In this document: in pieces, positions 56,592 through 64,000 of the stretch
Layout of the letters: each line of letters starts with the position of its first letter
Numbering within the stretch: position 1 is the first letter of the stretch
NCBI GenBank assembly: GCA_934636655.1
Contig: CAKUAS010000009.1
Coordinates: 41,569-105,568, forward strand
DNA: 64,000 nt
Reading direction: 5' to 3'
Origin: an uncultured Oscillospiraceae bacterium
GTDB lineage: Bacteria > Bacillota > Clostridia > Oscillospirales > Oscillospiraceae
Notes under the pieces: generated by a model
Seen by the model: only the letters and a program-made list of their open reading frames with translations
The model's database searches: none
Told to the model about the DNA's origin: nothing
Position numbers and translations under genes: made by a program

Positions 56592-58064
56592 TTATCTTCT
56601 GAGAATTGGACCTAAGACAGCTCGAACATCAGAATCATTAATATCATGAACGACTATGTTGATAAGGTTGTCGATGACCAGAACATTCTGATCGCCAGAT
56701 GTTGCACAAAGTTTTTCAACAATCACACCCCACTGCTTTTTAGCTAACTTTCGTGGTGCAGCTGGTCCACAACCCTGATACTCATCAGATTGTAAAATTT
56801 GGATAATCTCGGCGTGAAATCGCTCTTGTATAGAACGCTTTAGGCTTTCTGACGGGTGCTCCAATTTTTCAACAAGCCAAACTTCGGGAGTAAATCCAAA
56901 TCCGTGAATCATGTCTCGATGATGCTCATATAGTTCTCGAAACTTTGGCTTACTGTCTAAATCTTCAAAAGCATCTTCATCGACGATAGCATATACCTCT
57001 GATTGCGAAAACAACTGATGATTTGTTTGTATCGCCATTGCTGCTGTCTGCTCAAATCCCCCCACAGGTATGATACTGGTTAATGCAGTTTCATGTGTAG
57101 GAACGATAGATATATATCGATTTAACAGATGCTTCAAAATTGTCCTGGCCATGTCATCTTCAACGAAGAACACATAGTCAAAAATATTTGATGACTCAAA
57201 ATCAACACAACCGATTGCTTTAGCTGGATAGCATGGGGAAATTACTTCAATATTACCATTACCACAATCATTCAACATGATGATATGATTTTTGTCCATA
57301 GATTTGATGATGGCTGGCGAGTGTGTCGATACGAAAATAGTTATATTTTTTTCTTGCGCTTTTTCAATCAAGTGTTTGATTAGATTAACCTGTATGCGGG
57401 GGTGCAGTGCCATTTCAGCTTCGTCTAAGAGAACAAGAGAATTATCGTGGACATTCTTCAGCTGCTCGACTAATCGAAGCAGTGCAAGTTCCCCAGTACT
57501 AAATCTCTTTTCAGAGTAGTATTTCCCATTTGCTTCTTTGATTGTGTAATAATACGATGCCTGCCGCCCTCGACCATTTGCGTTACGCAAACGCATGAGT
57601 CTTGAATATTTCTGCGTTTCCAACAAGCTGTTTAGTGTACTTTTTATCTCCGCATCCGCAGCCACAAAATTGCCAGCTCTCAAATCATCCTGGCTAATGT
57701 CAATTCGTTTTGAATCGGCCCGTACAAAGATGACATCAGAATATCCAAAGGATTGCAATAGTGCACTACTACCAGTACGAGGGGTAGGTGCCCACTTCGC
57801 CGTTTTCTTGCGAAAGAGGACCCGCGTATTAGGTGTCTCATATAGGATAGATGCATTTTCGAATTGATCTACGGCATTCCAAGAACGAGATGACGAAAAT
57901 CCACGAGCAAATGCCAAAGAATTACAAATTCGTTCCATGCAAATAAGCAATGTGGTTTTTCCTGCGCCGTTTGCTCCGGCCAACAAATACACACCGGGAG
58001 TTTCTGGAAACACAAACTCTAACCTGCGGATTCCCTTGGTGTTTTCTATCACAATTTTCTTCAT
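56592..58064 (-). CDS. OLD-like AAA ATPase with TOPRIM-like C-terminus
   Basis: 490 residues. Walker A GANGAGKTT (30-38), a signature-like FSTGELALLRL (188-198), Walker B LVLLDEAEMALHP (211-222) and FVSTHSP are SMC/ABC-type ATPase features. The C-terminal part has FFVEDDMART (E302) and AIVDEDAFED (D362, D364), the acidic pattern of TOPRIM nucleases in OLD proteins. OLD nucleases act in phage defence, some with a UvrD-like helicase; none is seen here. A GGTGG before the ATG is weak. The gene is AT-rich and probably foreign. Confidence 0.8.
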   Translation of the reverse strand: MKKIVIENTKGIRRLEFVFPETPGVYLLAGANGAGKTTLLICMERICNSLAFARGFSSSRSWNAVDQFENASILYETPNTRVLFRKKTAKWAPTPRTGSSALLQSFGYSDVIFVRADSKRIDISQDDLRAGNFVAADAEIKSTLNSLLETQKYSRLMRLRNANGRGRQASYYYTIKEANGKYYSEKRFSTGELALLRLVEQLKNVHDNSLVLLDEAEMALHPRIQVNLIKHLIEKAQEKNITIFVSTHSPAIIKSMDKNHIIMLNDCGNGNIEVISPCYPAKAIGCVDFESSNIFDYVFFVEDDMARTILKHLLNRYISIVPTHETALTSIIPVGGFEQTAAMAIQTNHQLFSQSEVYAIVDEDAFEDLDSKPKFRELYEHHRDMIHGFGFTPEVWLVEKLEHPSESLKRSIQERFHAEIIQILQSDEYQGCGPAAPRKLAKKQWGVIVEKLCATSGDQNVLVIDNLINIVVHDINDSDVRAVLGPILRR

Positions 58065-58130
58065 TTAAATAACCACCATAGCACAGATTTCTTTATAATT
58101 CTATCAGGTTCGATTTTAATTTTCAAGGGT

Positions 58131-58490
58131 AGCAGGAGGTTATCTACAGTACATTAAAGAAAATCATCCGGTATTCGTGAAAAGCCAAAACGCCAAGAGA
58201 TTGCATGAAAAAATAGGGCGAACGTTGAACACCAGGTGACTACAAAAAACCGCGAAGAACTGGCGCGTCATAACGGGAAAGAGCGAAGAGATACAACGGC
58301 GGTAGAGAATGCTGTTAAAACGATATAGAACAAACTGTCAGTGGTACTTTGCACCGACCTGTACGCGCAGCGAAGTGAGCAATAGACAAAGTCGGGAAGC
58401 GGAACATACTGCGTGCATCGAGTAAAGATGCGACCTCAACAAAGAAGTCATTTAGCCAAGAAGATATAAGGAACAGCTATCTAAAACCAA
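58131..58490 (+). pseudogene. Degenerate reading frames of unknown origin
   Basis: GGYLQYIKENHPVFVKSQNA ends a first frame at 58239. A second frame starts at the overlapping GTG (58236) with VTTKNREELARHNGKERRDT and is stopped after 30 codons; one frame away it continues IEQTVSGTLHRPVRAAK, then a stop, then AIDKVGKRNILRASSKDATS. The pieces look like a decayed mobile-element gene pair, but I recognise no family. TAGACAAA recurs at 58381, 58555 and 58673. Confidence 0.3.
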
Positions 58491-58502
58491 ATTATCAAAC
58501 GG

Positions 58503-58538
58503 AAAGCATCCTTGCAAAAAGAGCCGGGATGCTTTTTT
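58503..58538 (+). terminator. Terminator before the Xre-AlbA-Mrr operon
   Basis: AAAGCATCC / GGATGCTTTTTT hairpin. It implies an active or former plus-strand transcript from the degenerate region. Confidence 0.75.
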
Positions 58539-58740
58539 CTGCAGATACACCGCAATAGACAAAGAATTAGCCTGGATACATAATTGGGGTTCGTACATGG
58601 TTTTGCATTGCTGTATAATTTAAAATCTCCAATCTAAAAATAATAATTCAAATCTGAAAACCGGATTTTCAATAGACAAATTGAAGCTGTTGTGTTAAAA
58701 TTAACGTGTATTAGTGTATACTCTGACACGAGGTGTTACG

Positions 58741-58956
58741 ATGACGATTTGTTATAATAAGCTCTGGAAACTCCTGATTGATAAAAACATGAAAAAGAAG
58801 GATCTGCGTCTGGCTACCGGTATGTCTACTACCGCCCTTGCCAAACTGGGGAAAAACCAGCATGTCAGTACGGAAATCTTAACGAAGATTTGCGAGGTTC
58901 TGGACTGCGATTTCTGCGATATCATCGAGCTCGTAAAGGAGGAAAATCATGATTGA
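58741..58956 (+). CDS. Small Xre-family helix-turn-helix protein
   Basis: 71 residues, almost only the HTH: LWKLLIDKNMKKKDLRLATG and MSTTALAKLGKNQHVSTEIL with LTKICEVLDCDFCDIIEL. This is the YozG-type Cro/C1 regulator that often heads mobile operons. GAGGTG precedes the ATG. It overlaps the AlbA-like gene by 8 bases and likely controls the three-gene unit. Confidence 0.9.
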   Translation: MTICYNKLWKLLIDKNMKKKDLRLATGMSTTALAKLGKNQHVSTEILTKICEVLDCDFCDIIELVKEENHD

Positions 58957-60406
58957 CTTTTCCAAAATCGAGCAATATCGGGAGAACAACCGCATTGAAG
59001 CCAAGAAAGCCCTTGGCGGGCTGCCCAAGAGCATTTGGGAAACCTATTCTGCCTTCGCCAATACCCATGGAGGAATTATCCTATTGGGAGTGGAAGAATG
59101 GGCGGATAAATCCCTGCACACGGTAGATCTGCCCGATCCGGACAGGCTCATGAAGGAGTTTTGGGATATCGTCAATAACCCCAACAAGACCAGTGTGAAT
59201 GTCCTGTCCTCCAAAGATGTATTTGTCCAGGAGGTGGATGGCGACCGCATTGTGGTCATCAATGTTCCTCGTGCAGAGCGCTCTTATAAGCCGGTTTATG
59301 TGGATGGGAATCCGCTCTGCACCTACCGCCGCAACGGTGAAGGTGACTACCGCTGCACCAAGGAAGAATATCAGGCCATGGTGCGGGATGCCTCCGTGAA
59401 AACCCAGGACATGCTCATCCTGAATGAAATGGATATGACTGTGTTCAACAAGGAGAGCATCCGCAGTTATCGCCAGAGAATGCGCCTCTCCCGCCCCGGC
59501 CATGTGTGGGAAGCCTTGGAGGATGAAGATTTCCTCCTGAAGCTGGGTGCTGTCGGTATCGGCTCTGATGGGAAAAAGCATCCCACCTCCGCAGGACTTC
59601 TCATGTTCGGCAACGAATACGATATTGTGCGGGAATTTAACACTTACTTTCTGGACTATCAGGAACAGTATGACGCTGATACCCGTTGGACTGACCGTAT
59701 CATATCTTCCTCCGGCGACTGGAGCGGCAATGTGTACGACTTCTATTTCCGCGTCTATAACAAGCTGATTCAGGACATTAAGGTGCCGTTTAAAATGGAT
59801 GGCGGCACCAGAGTGGATGATACCCCTGTGCATCAGGCACTCCGGGAAGCATTGGCCAACTGTCTGGTGAATGCCGATTATTACGGCAGACAGGGGCTGG
59901 TCATCATCAAAAAGCGTAATAGCATTACGATGTCCAACCCAGGCAGCTTCCGCATCGAAATTGATGCCGCAAAGAGCGGCGGTGTTTCTGATCCGCGGAA
60001 CGGAACGATGCTGAAGATGTTCAACCTGATTGATATTGGTGAGCGCGCTGGTAGCGGCATTCCGAATATCTTCCGCGTCTGGCGTGAGCAGAATTGGACA
60101 ACTCCGGAGATTACAGAGCAACTCGAGCCGGAGAGGACAACATTAACGCTCTTGTTCTCCAAGGGTGACGATAAAAAAGCGGCGATAAAAAGTGACGATA
60201 AAAAAGCGGCGATAAAATCCGCACGGCAGAAGGAAGAAATCATCTCATACCTTACGGATCATATTTCGGCCAAAAGTACTGATATTGCAGCGCTTCTTGG
60301 AGTCAAGAGTACACGAGCCAAGAAACTCCTCTCTGAACTGACCGCGGAGGAAATTGTCGTAGCCGAAGGTGGAAATCGAAACAGAACCTATAAGCTGAAA
60401 GCATAA
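58949..60406 (+). CDS. AlbA_2/Schlafen-like ATP-binding protein with winged-helix C-terminus
   Basis: 485 residues. The N-terminal AlbA_2 (divergent AAA-4, Schlafen-related) domain has NRIEAKKALGGLP and FANTHGGIILLGVEE (36-50). Then a HATPase_c_4-like domain carries REALANCLVNADYYGRQG and GERAGSGIPNIFRVW. A Lys-rich linker of two exact nine-residue repeats (DDKKAAIKS) joins a C-terminal winged helix (STDIAALLGVKSTRAKKLLS). Such proteins are annotated as transcription regulators, but lie often in defence islands and may bind nucleic acid. It is coupled to the Xre gene upstream and to mrr 12 bases downstream. Confidence 0.88.
   Translation: MIDFSKIEQYRENNRIEAKKALGGLPKSIWETYSAFANTHGGIILLGVEEWADKSLHTVDLPDPDRLMKEFWDIVNNPNKTSVNVLSSKDVFVQEVDGDRIVVINVPRAERSYKPVYVDGNPLCTYRRNGEGDYRCTKEEYQAMVRDASVKTQDMLILNEMDMTVFNKESIRSYRQRMRLSRPGHVWEALEDEDFLLKLGAVGIGSDGKKHPTSAGLLMFGNEYDIVREFNTYFLDYQEQYDADTRWTDRIISSSGDWSGNVYDFYFRVYNKLIQDIKVPFKMDGGTRVDDTPVHQALREALANCLVNADYYGRQGLVIIKKRNSITMSNPGSFRIEIDAAKSGGVSDPRNGTMLKMFNLIDIGERAGSGIPNIFRVWREQNWTTPEITEQLEPERTTLTLLFSKGDDKKAAIKSDDKKAAIKSARQKEEIISYLTDHISAKSTDIAALLGVKSTRAKKLLSELTAEEIVVAEGGNRNRTYKLKA
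60166..60219 (+). repeat. 27-bp tandem duplication inside the AlbA-like gene
   Basis: Two units of TGACGATAAAAAAGCGGCGA plus TAAAA and two variable bases, in frame, giving two DDKKAAIKS units in the linker. Copy number could vary by slippage without breaking the frame. Confidence 0.85.
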
Positions 60407-60418
60407 GGAGGGTGTTAG

Positions 60419-61345
60419 ATGCCAATTCCCAAATATGATGAGATGTACCGTGCCTTCCTTGATTGCTTGGCAGATGGCCAACTGCACAGATCAAGAGAGG
60501 TAAAAGATACGGTTGCAGGGGTTTTCTCGGTTTCCGAAAAAGAACGGGCTGAGATGCTGCCAAGCGGAAAGCAGCAGCTTTTTGATAACCGTATTGGCTG
60601 GACAAGGACATATCTGAAAAAGGCAGGCCTTGTGCAAAGTCCGTCACGAGGTATTTATGTGATTACGCCAGTAGGCAGACAAGTCCTCAATGAAAATCCT
60701 CCTCAAATCGATAACCTTTATCTCCAGCGCTTTGAGTCATTTCGAAAGTTTATTTCTCCGAACAATAATGAAGAAACAGCGCTTCCGACACCAACGGAAA
60801 AGGTGTCCGGTAAAACACCGCAGGATATTTTGGATGAAGCCTTTCAGCAGATCAATACCACCCTGGCAGATGATCTCCTGAGTGAAATAATGAAGCAGCC
60901 GCCCGCTTTCTTTGAACATCTGGTCGTCAAGCTGTTGATGCAAATGGGATATGGTGGCTCGGTGGACAATCCCGGCACAGTCATCGGGCAAACCGGTGAT
61001 GAAGGCATTGATGGCATCATCCGTGAAGACAAACTTGGCTTTAGCTTGATTTATATTCAGGCGAAGCGTTGGGATTGTGACAAAACCGTTGGCAGACCTG
61101 AGATTCAGAAATTCGTTGGTGCGCTGGCTGGACAAGGTGCTTCCAAAGGATTGTTCATTACGACTGCTAAGTTTACGAAAGAAGCACGGCAATATGCAGA
61201 GAAGCAACACACCACAAAGGTTGTGCTTGTTGATGGCACTGCGCTGGCAAAATTGATGATCGAATATAATTTGGGCGTGTCTACGGAAGCTACATACGAA
61301 ATCAAAAGAATTGACAGCGACTTTTTTGCGGAGGATCTTGATTGA
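60419..61345 (+). CDS. mrr: Mrr-type restriction endonuclease
   Basis: 308 residues. The N-terminal Mrr_N winged helix (LFDNRIGWTRTYLKKAGLVQ and SPSRGIYVITPVG, 50-90) is followed by a catalytic PD-(D/E)xK domain: FFEHLVVKLLMQMGYGGSV, GQTGDEGIDGII (D198) and IYIQAKRW (Q214, K216). Mrr cuts methylated or modified DNA. AAGGAGG precedes the ATG. It follows the AlbA-like gene by 12 bases and probably shares its promoter. Confidence 0.92.
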   Translation: MPIPKYDEMYRAFLDCLADGQLHRSREVKDTVAGVFSVSEKERAEMLPSGKQQLFDNRIGWTRTYLKKAGLVQSPSRGIYVITPVGRQVLNENPPQIDNLYLQRFESFRKFISPNNNEETALPTPTEKVSGKTPQDILDEAFQQINTTLADDLLSEIMKQPPAFFEHLVVKLLMQMGYGGSVDNPGTVIGQTGDEGIDGIIREDKLGFSLIYIQAKRWDCDKTVGRPEIQKFVGALAGQGASKGLFITTAKFTKEARQYAEKQHTTKVVLVDGTALAKLMIEYNLGVSTEATYEIKRIDSDFFAEDLD

Positions 61346-61493
61346 TTTTGCGTTTACTTCAAGACTGCATCAGATTATGATTTTTCAATATCGCACCGCG
61401 CTCTTATGACGGAAATTATCTGCAAGGCATGTGTGCAGCTATGTAAATAAATAGTAGATAGTCAAATAATCCTCAAGTATTGGAGATGAAGAT

Positions 61494-64000
61494 ATGGCAT
61501 ACCAAAGCGAAGCGGCTCTTGAGCAGCAGTTTATAGAGCAACTGAACAAGCAGGAATATACCACAGTCGCAATTCCTGATTATGACGCGCTGGTGGAGAA
61601 CTTCAAGGTTCAGTTTGAAGCCTTCAATGCGCCAAAGCTGGATACGCCTATCACTGATAAAGAGTGGGAGCGTATCTTCAACCTCATGCTCGGAAAGTCT
61701 GTTTTCCAGAGCGCAAAAATCTTGAGGGATAAGTTTGTCCTTGAGCGTGAAGATGGTACAAAGGTATATCTGTCCTTCTTTGATCAGGACCACACGAAGA
61801 ACATTTTCCAAGTCACTCATCAAACAACCGTGGTTGGAAAGTACGTCAATCGTTACGACGTTACGATTCTCGTAAACGGCTTGCCCCTGATCCAAGTAGA
61901 ATTAAAGCGCCGTGGCATTGACATCCGCGAGGCAGTCAATCAGGTCATGCGTTATAAGAAGCACTCCTACAACGGGCTGTATCATTTCATTCAGCTCTTC
62001 ATTGTCTCCAATGGTGTTGACACAAAGTATTTTGCCAATTCCGACAGAGACTTGATGTATAGTCTTGCGTTCTTCTGGACTGATTTTAATAACGTCCGCA
62101 TCACCAATTTGAAGGACTTTTCGATTTCTTTCCTTGCAAGGGATCACATCATCAAAATGCTGACACGCTACACCATCCTAAATGATACCGATAAGATTTT
62201 GATGGTCATGCGTCCCTATCAGGTTTATGCCGTAGAAGCGCTGATCCGTCAGGCAACGCTTACAAACCGGAATGCGTATATCTGGCACACAACCGGCGCG
62301 GGCAAGACGTTGACATCCTTTAAGACGGCGCAAATCCTTGCAGCAAATCCGAACATCAAGAAAGTCATTTTCCTTGTTGACCGAAAAGACTTGGATTCTC
62401 AGACAACCGAAGAGTTTAACAAGTTTGAGGCTGGCTCTGTTGATGTGACAGATCGCACCGATGTCCTTGTCCGCCAGATGAAGGATAAGAACCGGCAGCT
62501 TATCGTCACCACGATGCAGAAGATGGCAAACGCTGTAAAGCGCCCTCAGTACGAGAAAGTAATGGACGCATACAAAGACGAGAAGGTTGTCTTTATCATC
62601 GACGAATGCCACCGCAGCCAGTTCGGGGATATGCACAAGGATATTGTGCGGCATTTCAGAAAGGCACAGTTTTTCGGCTTCACGGGGACACCTCGCTTTG
62701 AAGTCAACGGTAAAACTGAGGGTAAAATCACGCAAACAACGGAAATGCTCTTTGGTGAGTGCCTTCACAATTATCTGATTAAAGACGCCATCTTTGATAA
62801 TAATGTTCTGGGATTCCACATCGAATACATAAAAACAATGGAGGGTGATTTTGACTGGGATGACCCGACACTCGCGGACGCGATTGATATAGGCGAACTC
62901 TATATGTCCGATGAGCGAATGTCTCTGATCGCCAATCACATCATCCAGAACCACAAGGCGAAAACCCGAAATGGACAGTATACGGCTATTTTTGCCGTGT
63001 CCTCTATTGATGCCCTTGTTAAGTACTACGACATTTTCAAGAAGATCAAGCATGACCTGAATATCAGCGGCATCTTCTCCTACGGGCAGAATGAGGATGC
63101 TGAGGGCAAGGACGAGCATAGCCGGGATTCGTTGGAACGGATCATCAAGGACTATAACGAAATGTACGGGACCAATTTCTCCACAGATACGTTCTCGGCT
63201 TATCACAAGGACATCTCTGACCGAGTAAAGGGAAAGAAAACAAAGTCGCTTGATATTCTTATCGTCGTGAATATGTTCCTGACCGGATTTGACAGCAAGC
63301 AGCTCTCTGTCCTTTATGTGGACAAGGACTTGAAGTATCATGATTTGCTGCAAGCCTATTCCCGGACAAACCGCGTTGAGAAGGAAACAAAGCCCTTTGG
63401 CATTATCATTTGCTACCGCAACCTCAAAAAACGCACCGATGACGCGCTGACACTCTTCTCTAAGAGTCAAGATACTTCCGGCATTGTTGTTCCGGGGTAT
63501 CAATACTTCGTGGAGAAGTTCAACGAAATGGTGATGAAGCTCAAGGAAATCGCGCTGTTCCCTGAGTCCGTTGACACGATGCAGAACGAGGACGATCAAA
63601 AGAAGTTCGTCGTGACCTTCCGTGAGCTGACAAAGTATCTCCAATCATTGCAGACCTTTATTGAGTTCAGCTTCGATCAAGATGCTCTTATCATGTCCGA
63701 GCAGGAATACCAGGACTACAAGAGCAAATACCTCATGCTCTACTCAAGGCAAAAAACAGACCGCGAGGTTGTCTCCGTTCTGAACGACGTTGACTTCTGC
63801 ATCGAATTGATGGAGAGTGACAGGATCAATGTCGCATACATCATGAACCTGATCCGCAACATCCATTTCGACGATCCCAAGCAGAAGGATTACGATATTA
63901 AACACATTAAGGATGAGCTGGGTAGAACCGATAATCCGCAGTTGCTCCGGAAAGTCGAAATCCTACAAGCGTTCTTAGATCGTGTTGTTGTCGGTTTGGA
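61494..64000 (+). CDS. hsdR: Type I restriction enzyme R subunit, 3' end missing
   Basis: 835 complete codons are open to the right edge; about 150-200 residues should follow. The N-terminal nuclease has D122, E136 and K138 in VELKRRG. The translocase has Walker A WHTTGAGKT (264-272), DECH (370-373) and FTGTP. The order matches EcoR124/EcoKI HsdR, the ATP-driven motor and nuclease of a type I system. GGAGATGAAGAT precedes the ATG. hsdM and hsdS are not in the window and would lie to the right. The opposite strand carries long frames that are shadows. Confidence 0.95.
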   Translation, partial: MAYQSEAALEQQFIEQLNKQEYTTVAIPDYDALVENFKVQFEAFNAPKLDTPITDKEWERIFNLMLGKSVFQSAKILRDKFVLEREDGTKVYLSFFDQDHTKNIFQVTHQTTVVGKYVNRYDVTILVNGLPLIQVELKRRGIDIREAVNQVMRYKKHSYNGLYHFIQLFIVSNGVDTKYFANSDRDLMYSLAFFWTDFNNVRITNLKDFSISFLARDHIIKMLTRYTILNDTDKILMVMRPYQVYAVEALIRQATLTNRNAYIWHTTGAGKTLTSFKTAQILAANPNIKKVIFLVDRKDLDSQTTEEFNKFEAGSVDVTDRTDVLVRQMKDKNRQLIVTTMQKMANAVKRPQYEKVMDAYKDEKVVFIIDECHRSQFGDMHKDIVRHFRKAQFFGFTGTPRFEVNGKTEGKITQTTEMLFGECLHNYLIKDAIFDNNVLGFHIEYIKTMEGDFDWDDPTLADAIDIGELYMSDERMSLIANHIIQNHKAKTRNGQYTAIFAVSSIDALVKYYDIFKKIKHDLNISGIFSYGQNEDAEGKDEHSRDSLERIIKDYNEMYGTNFSTDTFSAYHKDISDRVKGKKTKSLDILIVVNMFLTGFDSKQLSVLYVDKDLKYHDLLQAYSRTNRVEKETKPFGIIICYRNLKKRTDDALTLFSKSQDTSGIVVPGYQYFVEKFNEMVMKLKEIALFPESVDTMQNEDDQKKFVVTFRELTKYLQSLQTFIEFSFDQDALIMSEQEYQDYKSKYLMLYSRQKTDREVVSVLNDVDFCIELMESDRINVAYIMNLIRNIHFDDPKQKDYDIKHIKDELGRTDNPQLLRKVEILQAFLDRVVVGL

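Noticed and set aside
62178..63644. Long open frame on the minus strand
   Set aside because: The plus strand encodes HsdR with nuclease and helicase motifs across the same bases; the minus frame has no known domain or start site.

Overview
The window looks like a chromosomal piece of a Gram-positive, spore-forming gut Clostridium-class bacterium, most like the Oscillospiraceae group. The core is GC-rich (mid-50s percent by eye). Shine-Dalgarno sites are strong GGAGG types, genes overlap by ATGA/GTGA/TGATG junctions, GTG and TTG starts occur, and there is a LysM-GH18 cortex-lytic-type protein, TetM-like and YlmH factors, NSS and AzlCD transporters and Clostridia-type lipoproteins. No 16S or other species marker is present, so nothing finer is claimed.

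Region 1-18 kb: a translation-quality-control operon on the minus strand (DUF362 protein, an EF-G/TetM-like GTPase fused to a Rae1/YacP-type NYN nuclease, YlmH); a hydrolase-MFS-DUF6440 operon on plus; a membrane-lipid operon (PgsA, CrtO-like acyltransferase, a UgtP-like glycosyltransferase fused to a diacylglycerol kinase, a Cof-type phosphatase, GNAT); a COG2509 flavoprotein; a LysM-GH18 enzyme whose start codon lies inside a hairpin; and a GntR-controlled redox pair (desaturase-like flavoprotein plus ferredoxin reductase).

Region 18-42 kb: ordinary metabolism and transport: PhzF, a frameshifted RidA, AzlCD, a thioesterase, LysR, an acetoacetate-decarboxylase-like protein facing a TetR gene, an NSS symporter, an SDR, and a sugar-kinase/aldolase/GtrA/aminotransferase operon preceded by its own TetR gene. 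Then come HtrA with a two-component system and a shared set of OmpR-type boxes, a metallophosphoesterase, a PrsA-like foldase, TcdA, and a metallo-beta-lactamase-fold lactonase-like protein facing a TetR gene. A 274-bp MITE with TA duplications lies at 21.1-21.4 kb.

Region 42-53.7 kb: an accessory zone with an AraC-ABC exporter operon, the scar of a second deleted ABC exporter, an operon of small transferases (ICMT-like, Vat-like hexapeptide acetyltransferase, cysteine hydrolase, CatA-like acetyltransferase), a HELWH zincin lipoprotein with a flavodoxin, a TetR/Cys-rich KTR pair, and a peptide deformylase/HxlR pair. Two families of short dispersed repeats lie between these genes, often touching stop codons or promoters.

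Region 53.8-64 kb: a mobile/defence region. It starts with a scar where a truncated aldo/keto reductase, a DNA-methyltransferase piece and an integrase C-terminus are joined head to tail. A tRNA-Pro 3' half (probable attachment site) follows. Around it lie a HEPN protein, an OLD-like ATPase/TOPRIM protein, an Xre-AlbA/Schlafen-like-Mrr operon, and a type I restriction HsdR gene that runs off the right edge. Base composition falls here, consistent with acquisition by transfer.
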